Of a DNA stretch of 11,890 bases, positions 6,038 through 11,618 are shown one piece after another (positions within the stretch are counted from its first letter, which is position 1; the number at the start of each line of letters is the position of its first letter). Origin of the DNA: JANNGZ01 sp031404155 (GTDB lineage: Bacteria > Pseudomonadota > Gammaproteobacteria > Burkholderiales > Burkholderiaceae_C); assembly GCA_031404155.1 (NCBI GenBank), contig JANNGZ010000051.1, positions 1 through 11,890 on the forward strand, in the 5' to 3' direction. The notes beneath the pieces were generated by a model. It ran no database searches. It saw only the letters and a program-made list of their open reading frames with translations, and was not told the origin of the DNA. The translations under genes and the position numbers were made by a program.

Positions 6038-7639
6038 ATGACGACCCTCGAACATGTGGACGTGCTGATCGTCGGCGCCGGCCTGTCGGGCATCGGCGCG
6101 GCCTGCCATTTGCAGCGGCGTTGTCCGAACCACAGCTTCGCCATCGTCGAAGGGCGCGACCGCAGCGGCGGCACCTGGGACCTGTTCCGCTACCCCGGGG
6201 TGCGTTCGGACTCCGACATGTACACGCTCGGCTACGCGTTCCGGCCCTGGCGCGGCAAGAAGGCGATTGCCGACGGCGCGGAGATCCTGCAGTACCTGCG
6301 CGACACCGCAAGTGAACATGGCGTCGACAAGAAGATCCGCTACGGCCACCGGGTGAAGCGCGCGGCCTGGTCGTCGGCGCAATCGCGCTGGACGGTGGAC
6401 ATCGAACGCGTGGACGTCGGCGCTGGCGGCGACCCAGCTGGCGACGGCAGCGGCGACGGCGACGGCAGCGGCGCCGGCAACGGCAGCGGCAACGGCGACG
6501 GCAGCGGCAACGCTGAATCGGCGCTGCAATTGAGCTGCAACTTCCTCCTTATGTGCAGCGGCTACTACCGCTACGACAGCGGCCATGCGCCGGCCTTCCC
6601 CGGCATGGCCGAATTCGGCGGGCGCGTGGTGCACCCCCAGCACTGGAGCGAGGACATTCACTGGGCCGGCAAACGTGTCGTGGTGATCGGCAGCGGCGCC
6701 ACCGCGATGACGCTGGTGCCGGCGATGGCCGAACGCGCGGCCCAGGTGACGATGGTGCAGCGCTCACCCACCTGGGTGGTTTCGCGGCCCTCGGTGGACC
6801 CGCTGGCGCAGCGCCTCGGCGGCTGGCTGCCGCGGCGCCTGGTGCACACCCTCACCCGCTGGAAGCAGGTGCTGCTCACGATCTATGTCTTCAACCTCTG
6901 CCGCGGCAACCCGGAGCGCGCAAAGAAGTTGCTACTCGCCGGCGTGCGCGCGGGTGTCGGCAACGACGCCGATGTGCAGGCGCATTTCACGCCGCGCTAC
7001 AAACCCTGGGAGCAGCGCCTGTGCCTGCTGCCCGACGGTGACCTGTTCCGCGCGATGCGCGCCGGCAAGGTGGCGGTGGTCACCGACCAGATCGCGAGCT
7101 TCACCCGCAAGGGCCTGAAGCTGCAATCGGGCGCCGAACTCGAAGCCGACCTGATCGTCACCGCCACCGGCATCACGCTGCAAACCTCGGGCGGCGTGCA
7201 GCTGAGCGTCGACGGCAAGGCCGTGGACGCCGCGCAGGCGCTGCAATACAAGGGGCTGATGCTGAGCGATGTGCCCAACTTCGCCGCCACCTTCGGCTAC
7301 ACCAACGCGTCGTGGACGCTGAAGGCGGACCTGAGCGCCGAGTACGTCTGCCGGCTGTTGAACTACATGCGCAAGCGCGGCCATGCGCAGTGCATGCCGC
7401 ACAACGACGACCCCACGCTCGCCACGCTGCCCTGGATGGATTTTTCTTCGGGGTACTTGCAGCGCTCGCTCGACCAGTTCCCGAAGCAGGGCACGCGCGA
7501 CCCGTGGCGCCTGCACCAGAACTATTTGAGGGATATCCGGTTGCTGCGTTTTGGCCGCATCGACGACGGCACGCTGCGCTTCGCCGCGCCGCGTGCCGCG
7601 TCCGCATCGGCCGCGTCGTCCGCGGCCGCAGCGGCTTGA
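6038..7639 (+). CDS. EthA-like FAD-dependent Baeyer-Villiger monooxygenase
   Basis: A 533-residue class B flavin monooxygenase, expected to insert oxygen into ketones (giving esters) or oxidise heteroatoms with NADPH and O2. It shows the FAD Rossmann motif GAGLSG (13-18), GGTWD (44-48), YPGVRSDSDMYTLGY (52-66), the Baeyer-Villiger fingerprint FxGxxxHxxxW (193-203), the second Rossmann motif GSGATA (218-223) and ATG at 377-379. The fingerprint ends in Ser204 where Pro or Asp is usual. Compared with EthA-type enzymes it carries an extra glycine-rich tract at residues 128-158, and it ends in an Ala/Ser-rich tail (517-533). The ATG at 6038 has GGGAG upstream and starts right before the FAD domain. 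The NTF2-like gene follows 79 bp downstream, probably in the same operon. The substrate is not determined. Confidence 0.93.
   Translation: MTTLEHVDVLIVGAGLSGIGAACHLQRRCPNHSFAIVEGRDRSGGTWDLFRYPGVRSDSDMYTLGYAFRPWRGKKAIADGAEILQYLRDTASEHGVDKKIRYGHRVKRAAWSSAQSRWTVDIERVDVGAGGDPAGDGSGDGDGSGAGNGSGNGDGSGNAESALQLSCNFLLMCSGYYRYDSGHAPAFPGMAEFGGRVVHPQHWSEDIHWAGKRVVVIGSGATAMTLVPAMAERAAQVTMVQRSPTWVVSRPSVDPLAQRLGGWLPRRLVHTLTRWKQVLLTIYVFNLCRGNPERAKKLLLAGVRAGVGNDADVQAHFTPRYKPWEQRLCLLPDGDLFRAMRAGKVAVVTDQIASFTRKGLKLQSGAELEADLIVTATGITLQTSGGVQLSVDGKAVDAAQALQYKGLMLSDVPNFAATFGYTNASWTLKADLSAEYVCRLLNYMRKRGHAQCMPHNDDPTLATLPWMDFSSGYLQRSLDQFPKQGTRDPWRLHQNYLRDIRLLRFGRIDDGTLRFAAPRAASASAASSAAAAA
6419..6511 (+). repeat. In-frame Gly-Asp/Ser/Asn codon repeat inside the flavin monooxygenase
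   Basis: About 31 codons consist almost only of GGC alternating with GAC, AGC or AAC, encoding peptide such as GDGSGDGDGSGAGNGSGNGD. Neighbouring sequence on both sides aligns with the EthA pattern of two strands that should be joined by a short loop (WTVDIE ... LSCNFLLMCSGYY). The tract therefore looks like an expanded, probably disordered surface loop. Hexanucleotide-like units make slippage length changes likely. Confidence 0.85.
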
Positions 7640-7658
7640 TGCGCCGCTTGATGCGCCG
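7635..7658 (+). repeat. 12-bp tandem duplication across the monooxygenase stop codon
   Basis: CTTGATGCGCCG occurs twice in tandem (7635-7646 and 7647-7658). The TGA stop of the flavin monooxygenase lies in the first unit. The duplication leaves the coding frame intact and slightly lengthens the gap to the next gene. Confidence 0.8.
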
Positions 7659-7718
7659 AGCAACCCATCGCTCGTCGAACCACCGCCTCACCCACCCCGC
7701 CCACTGCCGGAGCCGCCC

Positions 7719-8159
7719 TTGAGTGCCAGCCCCTTGCCCGCCGTCGCCGAGTCGCTCGCCACCTGGCACCACATGATCGAAAGCAGCGACCTGGGCGCAC
7801 TGCCCAAGCTGCTTCACCCCGAAGCGATCTTCCGCTCGCCGGCGGCGTTCACGCCCTACCCCGGCGCGCAGGCGGTCGAGTTCATCCTGAAGACCGTGTT
7901 CGGCGTGTTCAAGAACTTCGCCTACCACCGGCAACTGTTCAGCGACGACGGCCTGAACGTGGTGCTCGAGTTCAGCGCCGAGGTGGGTGCCAAGCAGCTC
8001 AAGGGCATCGACCTGATCCGCTTCGACACCGCGGGAAAGATCGTCGAGTTCGAGGTGATGGTGCGGCCGATGAGCGGGCTGCAAGCGCTCGGCGAGGAGA
8101 TGGGCCGGCGGGTGGCGCATGTGCTGCCGGGGTTCAAGGTGCGAGCGGACGGCGCCTGA
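7719..8159 (+). CDS. NTF2/SnoaL-like cone-fold protein
   Basis: A small protein of 146 residues with the NTF2-like pattern: an N-terminal helix (AVAESLATWHHMIESSDLGALPKLL, given here as residues 9-33), a region ending in HPEAIFRSPAAF (33-44), and then alternating strands around VVLEFSAEV (81-89) and KGIDLIRFDTAGKIVEFEVMVRP (95-117). Such folds act as ketosteroid-isomerase-like enzymes, hydratases, cyclases or polyketide-modifying enzymes, or simply bind ligands. No catalytic residue can be assigned. A TTG start at 7719 is chosen from GGAG 7 bases upstream and from where the conserved helix begins; the longer frame from 7551 overlaps the monooxygenase and encodes an implausible Pro/Arg-rich leader. 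It is likely co-transcribed with the flavin monooxygenase and may act on the same compound. Confidence 0.8.
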   Translation: MSASPLPAVAESLATWHHMIESSDLGALPKLLHPEAIFRSPAAFTPYPGAQAVEFILKTVFGVFKNFAYHRQLFSDDGLNVVLEFSAEVGAKQLKGIDLIRFDTAGKIVEFEVMVRPMSGLQALGEEMGRRVAHVLPGFKVRADGA

Positions 8160-8164
8160 GCGGG

Positions 8165-8259
8165 CTCCCTCTTCCTTGACGGGGGGAAGGCTGCGGTTGT
8201 AGTAGCCGCCGGCATCCAGTGTGTGGTGCAGGCTCCTTCCCCCGTCAAGGGGGAAGGAG
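8165..8259. repeat. Inverted pair of REP-like hairpins between convergent genes
   Basis: Bases 8233-8243 and 8249-8259 form a perfect 11-bp stem (CTCCTTCCCCC / GGGGGAAGGAG) with loop GTCAA. A second, imperfect copy at 8165-8190 carries the loop as TTGAC, so the two copies face each other across about 42 bp, resembling a BIME arrangement. The pair fills the gap between the convergent NTF2-like and reductase genes and could act as a bidirectional terminator. No T-run follows the stem, so classic intrinsic termination is not obvious. Confidence 0.75.
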
Positions 8260-8272
8260 GAAAGCCACGGCC

Positions 8273-9571
8273 TCAGAGGTGCGCCTTCAACGGCGTCGCC
8301 GGGTCGCACGCCAACTCCGGCGCCGGGCTCTTGCCCGCCTCGATCAACTTGCGCGCCGCCATATGGTCCATCGGCGCATTGACGCTCTCCGCGCAGACCA
8401 GCCGCTCGCCCACGTAGTGCAGCAGCGAGAAGCTCGCGGGTGACGCGCCGGGCCGGCGGTGCCGCGTGCCATCCGCGGGCATCAGGCCCGCCATCTGCAA
8501 ACGCAGCGCGGCCTGCTCCGACCAGAACCAGGGCAGCGCCTGGTACGGCTCCTCGCGGCCGAGCAGCGTGGCCACCGCGGTGCGCGCTTGGTCGTTGGCG
8601 TTTTGCACCGACTCCAGGCGCAGGCGGCGTGCGGTGTTCGGCGGTAAGCCGTGCTCGGGAAAGTTGCAGCAGTCGCCCACCGCCAGCACCGCCGGGTCCG
8701 AGCTACGCATGAATGCATCGACCACGATGCCGTTGTCGCAACGCAGTCCCGCCGCACTCGCGAGCCGGGTCTCGGGCGCCGCGCCGATGCCCAGCACCAG
8801 CAGCTCGACCGGTTCGCGCCGGCCATCGACGGTGAGGGCGGCGAGGCGCGCGCTGCCGTTAGCGGCGCCGCCTGCCGCGCCGCCAACATGGGCGCCGACA
8901 CCGCCAAGCTCGGCATCGCATCGCTCCACCTCGAAGCCGCCCACCACCACGCCGAGCCTCAAGTCGATGCCGCCGGCACGGTGGTGTTGCAGCACATGCT
9001 CGGCCAGCTCGGGCGAGACCGAGCGCGACAACAGGCGCGGTGCCGCTTCGAGCACTGTCACTGCCTTGCCCAGCGCACGCGCGGTGGCCGCAATCTCCAG
9101 GCCGATGAACCCGCCGCCGAGCACGGTGAGCGCCTGCGCCGAATGAAGTTTTGTGCGCAGCACCTGCGCGTCGGCGGCGTTGCGCAGCGCCAGGACATTG
9201 CCGAGCGTGTCGGGCAACTGCGGCAAGCGGCGCGGCTGTGCGCCGGTGGCGAGCACGAGTTGCGCGTAGCCGATCTCCAGGCCCGAAGCCAGCCGCACGG
9301 TTTTGCGCGCGCGGTCGACCGCCACCGCCGCATCCGCCCTGTGAAGCGTGATGCCCGCCGTGGTGTACCAGGCCTCGGCGCGGTGCGGCTGCAGCACTTC
9401 CGCCGCGCTCTTCAGGAACGCCTTCGACAGCGGTGGGCGCTGGTAGGGCAGTTCGGGCTCGTCGCACACCAGGTGCACCCGCGCGCCCTGCCCCGCTTCG
9501 GCCAGGCCGGCACACAGCTGCGCGGCGGCGTGGCCGCCGCCGATGATCACGATGGCTTGCTTTGGGTTCAT
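8273..9571 (-). CDS. NAD(P)H-dependent ferredoxin/rubredoxin reductase, putidaredoxin-reductase type
   Basis: A 432-residue FAD flavoprotein that would pass electrons from NAD(P)H to a small iron-sulfur protein, such as the ferredoxin feeding a P450. The FAD motif is GGGHAA (11-16). PYQRPPLSK (42-50) is a signature of this reductase family, ATGAQPR is at 108-114 and the NAD(P) motif is GGGFIGLE (152-159). AVGD (297-300) is the second FAD contact and PWFWSEQ (347-353) is typical of P450/dioxygenase reductases. An Ala/Gly-rich insertion lies at about 222-246. The ATG at 9571 is preferred to GTG at 9580 because the flavin fold begins right after it; neither has a clear ribosome-binding site. It stands alone between convergent and divergent neighbours. 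A matching ferredoxin gene is not seen. Confidence 0.93.
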   Translation of the reverse strand: MNPKQAIVIIGGGHAAAQLCAGLAEAGQGARVHLVCDEPELPYQRPPLSKAFLKSAAEVLQPHRAEAWYTTAGITLHRADAAVAVDRARKTVRLASGLEIGYAQLVLATGAQPRRLPQLPDTLGNVLALRNAADAQVLRTKLHSAQALTVLGGGFIGLEIAATARALGKAVTVLEAAPRLLSRSVSPELAEHVLQHHRAGGIDLRLGVVVGGFEVERCDAELGGVGAHVGGAAGGAANGSARLAALTVDGRREPVELLVLGIGAAPETRLASAAGLRCDNGIVVDAFMRSSDPAVLAVGDCCNFPEHGLPPNTARRLRLESVQNANDQARTAVATLLGREEPYQALPWFWSEQAALRLQMAGLMPADGTRHRRPGASPASFSLLHYVGERLVCAESVNAPMDHMAARKLIEAGKSPAPELACDPATPLKAHL

Positions 9572-9583
9572 CGCCGGCACTGT

Positions 9584-9607
9584 AGGGCCTGTTCACGCTG
9601 AATGCGT
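9584..9607 (-). repeat. Repeat shared by the P450 and reductase upstream regions, copy 2
   Basis: AGGGCCTGTTCACGC at 9584-9598 is identical to 3952-3966, and similarity continues through 9607. It lies 12 bases upstream of the reductase start, in the same orientation and at nearly the same distance as the P450 copy. Its position is also within the divergent region serving the arginase gene. Confidence 0.6.
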
Positions 9608-9654
9608 GCCCACGCCGGGCACTGGCCCTGGACCCCTTGCACCCGCCGCCGCGC

Positions 9655-9660
9655 GACAAT
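9655..9660 (+). promoter_or_regulatory. Possible -10 element giving a leaderless arginase mRNA
   Basis: GACAAT resembles a sigma-70 -10 hexamer and ends 6 bases before the arginase ATG at 9667, so transcription could begin at or next to the start codon. There is no Shine-Dalgarno sequence before this ATG, which fits leaderless initiation. No properly spaced -35 is evident (TTGCAC at 9637-9642 is only 12 bases away), so this is tentative. Confidence 0.3.
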
Positions 9661-9666
9661 CCGCCG

Positions 9667-10587
9667 ATGAACCGAAACATCAGCCTGATCGGCGCTCCCA
9701 CCGACATCGGCGCCGGCGCGCGCGGCGCGAGCATGGGGCCGGAGGCGATGCGGGTGGCCCACATCGCCGCGATGCTGCAGAGCCACGGCCTGGATGTGAT
9801 CGACCGCGGCAACCTGAGCGGCCCGGCCAACCCCTGGCTGCCACCGAACAACGGCTACCGGCATCTGGACGAAGTGGTGGCCTGGAACCGCAGCGTGCAC
9901 GACGCGGTGCTTGCCGAGTTGCGCTCAAGCCGCCTGCCGATATTGCTCGGCGGCGACCACTGCCTGGGCATCGGCTCGATCAGCGCGGTGGCGCGCCATT
10001 GCCGCGAAGCGGGCAAGAAGCTGCGGGTGCTGTGGCTGGACGCGCATGCCGACTTCAACACCAGCACCCTCACGCCCAGCGGCAATATCCACGGCATGCC
10101 GGTGGCCTGCCTGTGCGGGCTGGGCCCGCAAGCGCTCATCGAGATCGGCGGCACGGTGCCCGCCCTGCACCCGAAGTGCATCCGCCAGATCGGCATCCGC
10201 AGCGTGGACGAAGGCGAGAAGCGCCTGGTGCACGAGCAGGGCCTGGAAGTGTTCGACATGCGCTACATCGACGAGATGGGCATGCGCCACACCATGGAGC
10301 TGGCGCTGGCCACGCTGGACGAGAAGACGCACCTGCATGTGAGCTTCGACGTCGACTTCCTCGACCCCGAAATCGCCCCCGGCGTCGGCACCACCGTTCC
10401 CGGCGGGCCCACCTACCGCGAAGCGCAGCTGTGCATGGAGATGATTGCCGACACCGGGCGGCTGGCCTCGCTCGACGTGATGGAACTCAACCCGGCGCTG
10501 GACGTGCGCAACAAAACCGCATTGCTCGCCGTCGACCTGATCGAGAGTTTGTTTGGCAAGAGCACCTTGATGCGTGCCCGGGTGTGA
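9667..10587 (+). CDS. rocF: Arginase (ureohydrolase)
   Basis: A 306-residue manganese enzyme that hydrolyses L-arginine to ornithine and urea. Metal-binding motifs are GGDHCLG (95-101, His98), DAHAD (125-129, Asp125/His127/Asp129) and SFDVDFLDP (226-234, Asp228/Asp230). The substrate loop NTSTLTPSGNIHGMP (131-145) and GTTVPGG (241-247) with ELNP (273-276) fit arginase better than agmatinase. Length matches the family. The ATG at 9667 is chosen because MNRNISLIGAP is the usual beginning of this family; the frame extends upstream to 9637 but encodes only a short Pro-rich leader. It diverges from the reductase across 95 bp and has no ornithine or urea genes beside it, so its pathway context is outside the window. 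Confidence 0.94.
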   Translation: MNRNISLIGAPTDIGAGARGASMGPEAMRVAHIAAMLQSHGLDVIDRGNLSGPANPWLPPNNGYRHLDEVVAWNRSVHDAVLAELRSSRLPILLGGDHCLGIGSISAVARHCREAGKKLRVLWLDAHADFNTSTLTPSGNIHGMPVACLCGLGPQALIEIGGTVPALHPKCIRQIGIRSVDEGEKRLVHEQGLEVFDMRYIDEMGMRHTMELALATLDEKTHLHVSFDVDFLDPEIAPGVGTTVPGGPTYREAQLCMEMIADTGRLASLDVMELNPALDVRNKTALLAVDLIESLFGKSTLMRARV

Positions 10588-10712
10588 GACCTGCACTGTT
10601 GCGAAACTGGGTATGAGCGAAAGTCTCCGACGACCCGGCCGGGGCTGCCGCGCACGTTACGCGCGACGAGCTGCCGTCCCAGCAGCTTCGTTGCGATAGC
10701 GAACAGCGCGAG
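10588..10712. other. Gap between arginase and the cas3 relic
   Basis: This 125-bp stretch holds no gene I recognise. The plus frame entering the cas3 relic is open back to a TGA near 10614 but has no resemblance to Cas3 upstream of the ATG. No strong terminator hairpin with a T-run was found after arginase. Confidence 0.4.
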
Positions 10713-10892
10713 ATGAACGACGAGTATTGGGCCCACAGCCGCGCCGGCGAGCGGCACCTACTTGCTGAACACTTGATCGAGGTCGGACGGCTCGCCGCAC
10801 TGCATGCCGAACGACTCGGCCCCTCATGGGCCACTTGGCCGGCACCTGGCACGACCTCGGCAAATACCGACCCGGATTCCAAACCCACATCC
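10713..10892 (+). pseudogene. cas3: Relic of type I-C cas3: start of the HD nuclease domain
   Basis: The reading frame begins with an ATG and encodes MNDEYWAHS ... EHLIEVGRLAALHAERLG, the opening of a Cas3 HD domain. It then loses frame and resumes one frame over as GHLAGTWHDLGKYRPGFQTHI, which carries the HD motif His-Asp and the Cas3 hallmark HDLGKY(R/S)xxFQ. Restoring one G in the GGG at 10828-10830 joins the two parts as PSWGHLAGTWHDLGKY. Everything after about residue 60 (the remaining HD residues and the whole helicase) is missing; the sequence continues directly into cas7. In an intact locus Cas3 degrades target DNA after Cascade binding. This copy cannot encode a working enzyme. Confidence 0.85.
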
Positions 10893-11365
10893 ACCTTTGC
10901 ACGCTCCATCGACCAGATCGCCACACCGGAGCACTCGATCACGCGCATGGCCGTCACGAACGAGAAAGACCTGGAGAAGGAACGCACCATGGGCCGCAAG
11001 CACACCGTGCCTACGGTCTGTACCGCGCACACGGTTCGTGTCGGCCTTCCTCGCCAAGCAAACCGGCTTCGGCACGGATGACCTCGAGCTGTTGTGGCAA
11101 GCCTTGTGCAACATGTTCGAGCACGACCGCTCCGCCGCCCGAGGCGAAATGCCCACGCGCGGCTTGTACGTGTTCGAGCACGAAAAGGAGCTGGGCAACG
11201 CATATGCGCATGCGCTGTTCGACCGCCTCACCATCAGCCGCCAAGGCGACGCCAATGCCCCGGCACGCGACTTCGGCATACTCTGTTTCGTTCGATAGCA
11301 AGGCGCTCAGCATCGGCGAAACGATCGACGCCGCGCCCGGTGTCAAGCTCACCAGGAGGTGTTGA
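10893..11365 (+). pseudogene. cas7: Relic of type I-C cas7 (csd2): middle and C-terminal part
   Basis: Starting at TFARSIDQI (10893) the sequence encodes the conserved Csd2 stretch HSITRMAVTNEKDLEKERTM, then GRKHTVP, YGLYRAHG, VSAFLAKQTGF, LELLWQALCNMFEHDRSAAR, GEMPTRGLYVF and LGNAYAHALFDRL. These pieces lie in three reading frames. Missing single T bases near 11012 and 11035 account for two shifts, and a third shift near 11271-11280 leads to a tail ending GVKLTRRC with TGA at 11363-11365. The N-terminal part of Cas7, the crRNA-binding backbone subunit of Cascade, is absent, and the sequence abuts the cas3 relic at 10883-10893. The gene is dead. The preserved wording suggests recent decay. 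Confidence 0.88.
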
Positions 11366-11369
11366 AATG
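11354..11369 (+). promoter_or_regulatory. Ribosome-binding site of the DUF433 antitoxin, inside the cas7 relic
   Basis: AGGAGG (11354-11359) lies 7 bases before the ATG at 11367 and is formed by the last sense codons of the cas7 relic. The relic's stop TGA (11363-11365) is one base ahead of the ATG, so the antitoxin may be translationally coupled to the relic frame or use its former promoter. Confidence 0.75.
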
Positions 11370-11618
11370 GACTGGCAAGGCCGCATCGTCACGACGCCCG
11401 ACACCTTGTTCGGCAGGCCGCGCATCGCCGGCCCGCGTATCGGCGTGGACTTCGTCTTTGACCTGCTGGCCTCGGGCTGGAGCGAGGCGAAGATCCTCGA
11501 AAACTATTCGCACATCAAGCCCGATGACTTGCAGGCCGTGTTCGCCTTCGTGCGCGACTGCCTGAAAGAGGAGGAGTTCATCCTCCGCGCAAAGGCCGAC
11601 GGCGTCGCCCCTGCTTGA
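11367..11618 (+). CDS. DUF433 family antitoxin
   Basis: An 83-residue small protein of the DUF433 family, which contains a winged-helix-like DNA-binding fold and typically acts as the antitoxin of DUF5615 toxins. It shows RIVTTPDTLFGRPRIAGPRI (6-25), matching the family opening, then GVDFVFDLLASGWSEAKILENY (26-47), the helical core, and the I(K/T)xxDLQAVFAFV segment. The start has a perfect AGGAGG. Its stop overlaps the start of the next gene as TTGA, a usual sign of coupled translation in toxin-antitoxin operons. It would neutralise the downstream toxin and may repress its own operon. The family assignment is firm; activity is inferred. Confidence 0.9.
   Translation: MDWQGRIVTTPDTLFGRPRIAGPRIGVDFVFDLLASGWSEAKILENYSHIKPDDLQAVFAFVRDCLKEEEFILRAKADGVAPA

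Noticed and set aside
5369..6661. Minus-strand open frame of 430 codons spanning the divergent region
   Set aside because: It overlaps the starts of both the acyl-CoA synthetase and the monooxygenase and has low-complexity Ala/Val composition, as expected for an antisense shadow.
7551..7718. Extended N-terminus of the NTF2-like protein
   Set aside because: It overlaps the monooxygenase end and encodes Pro/Arg-rich sequence without family similarity; TTG at 7719 with GGAG fits better.
9667..10587. Agmatinase instead of arginase
   Set aside because: The SGNIHGMP loop and the GVGTTVPGG and ELNP pattern are those of arginases.
10713..11081. A 122-residue intact hypothetical protein from the ATG at 10713
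   Set aside because: It is open only because it switches from cas3 frame to non-homologous frame and then into cas7; the homology shows a broken fusion, not a real gene.
11094..11618. Antitoxin starting far upstream as a 174-residue protein
   Set aside because: The upstream part is Arg/Pro-rich antisense-like sequence from the wrong frame of cas7; DUF433 homology and AGGAGG place the start at 11367.
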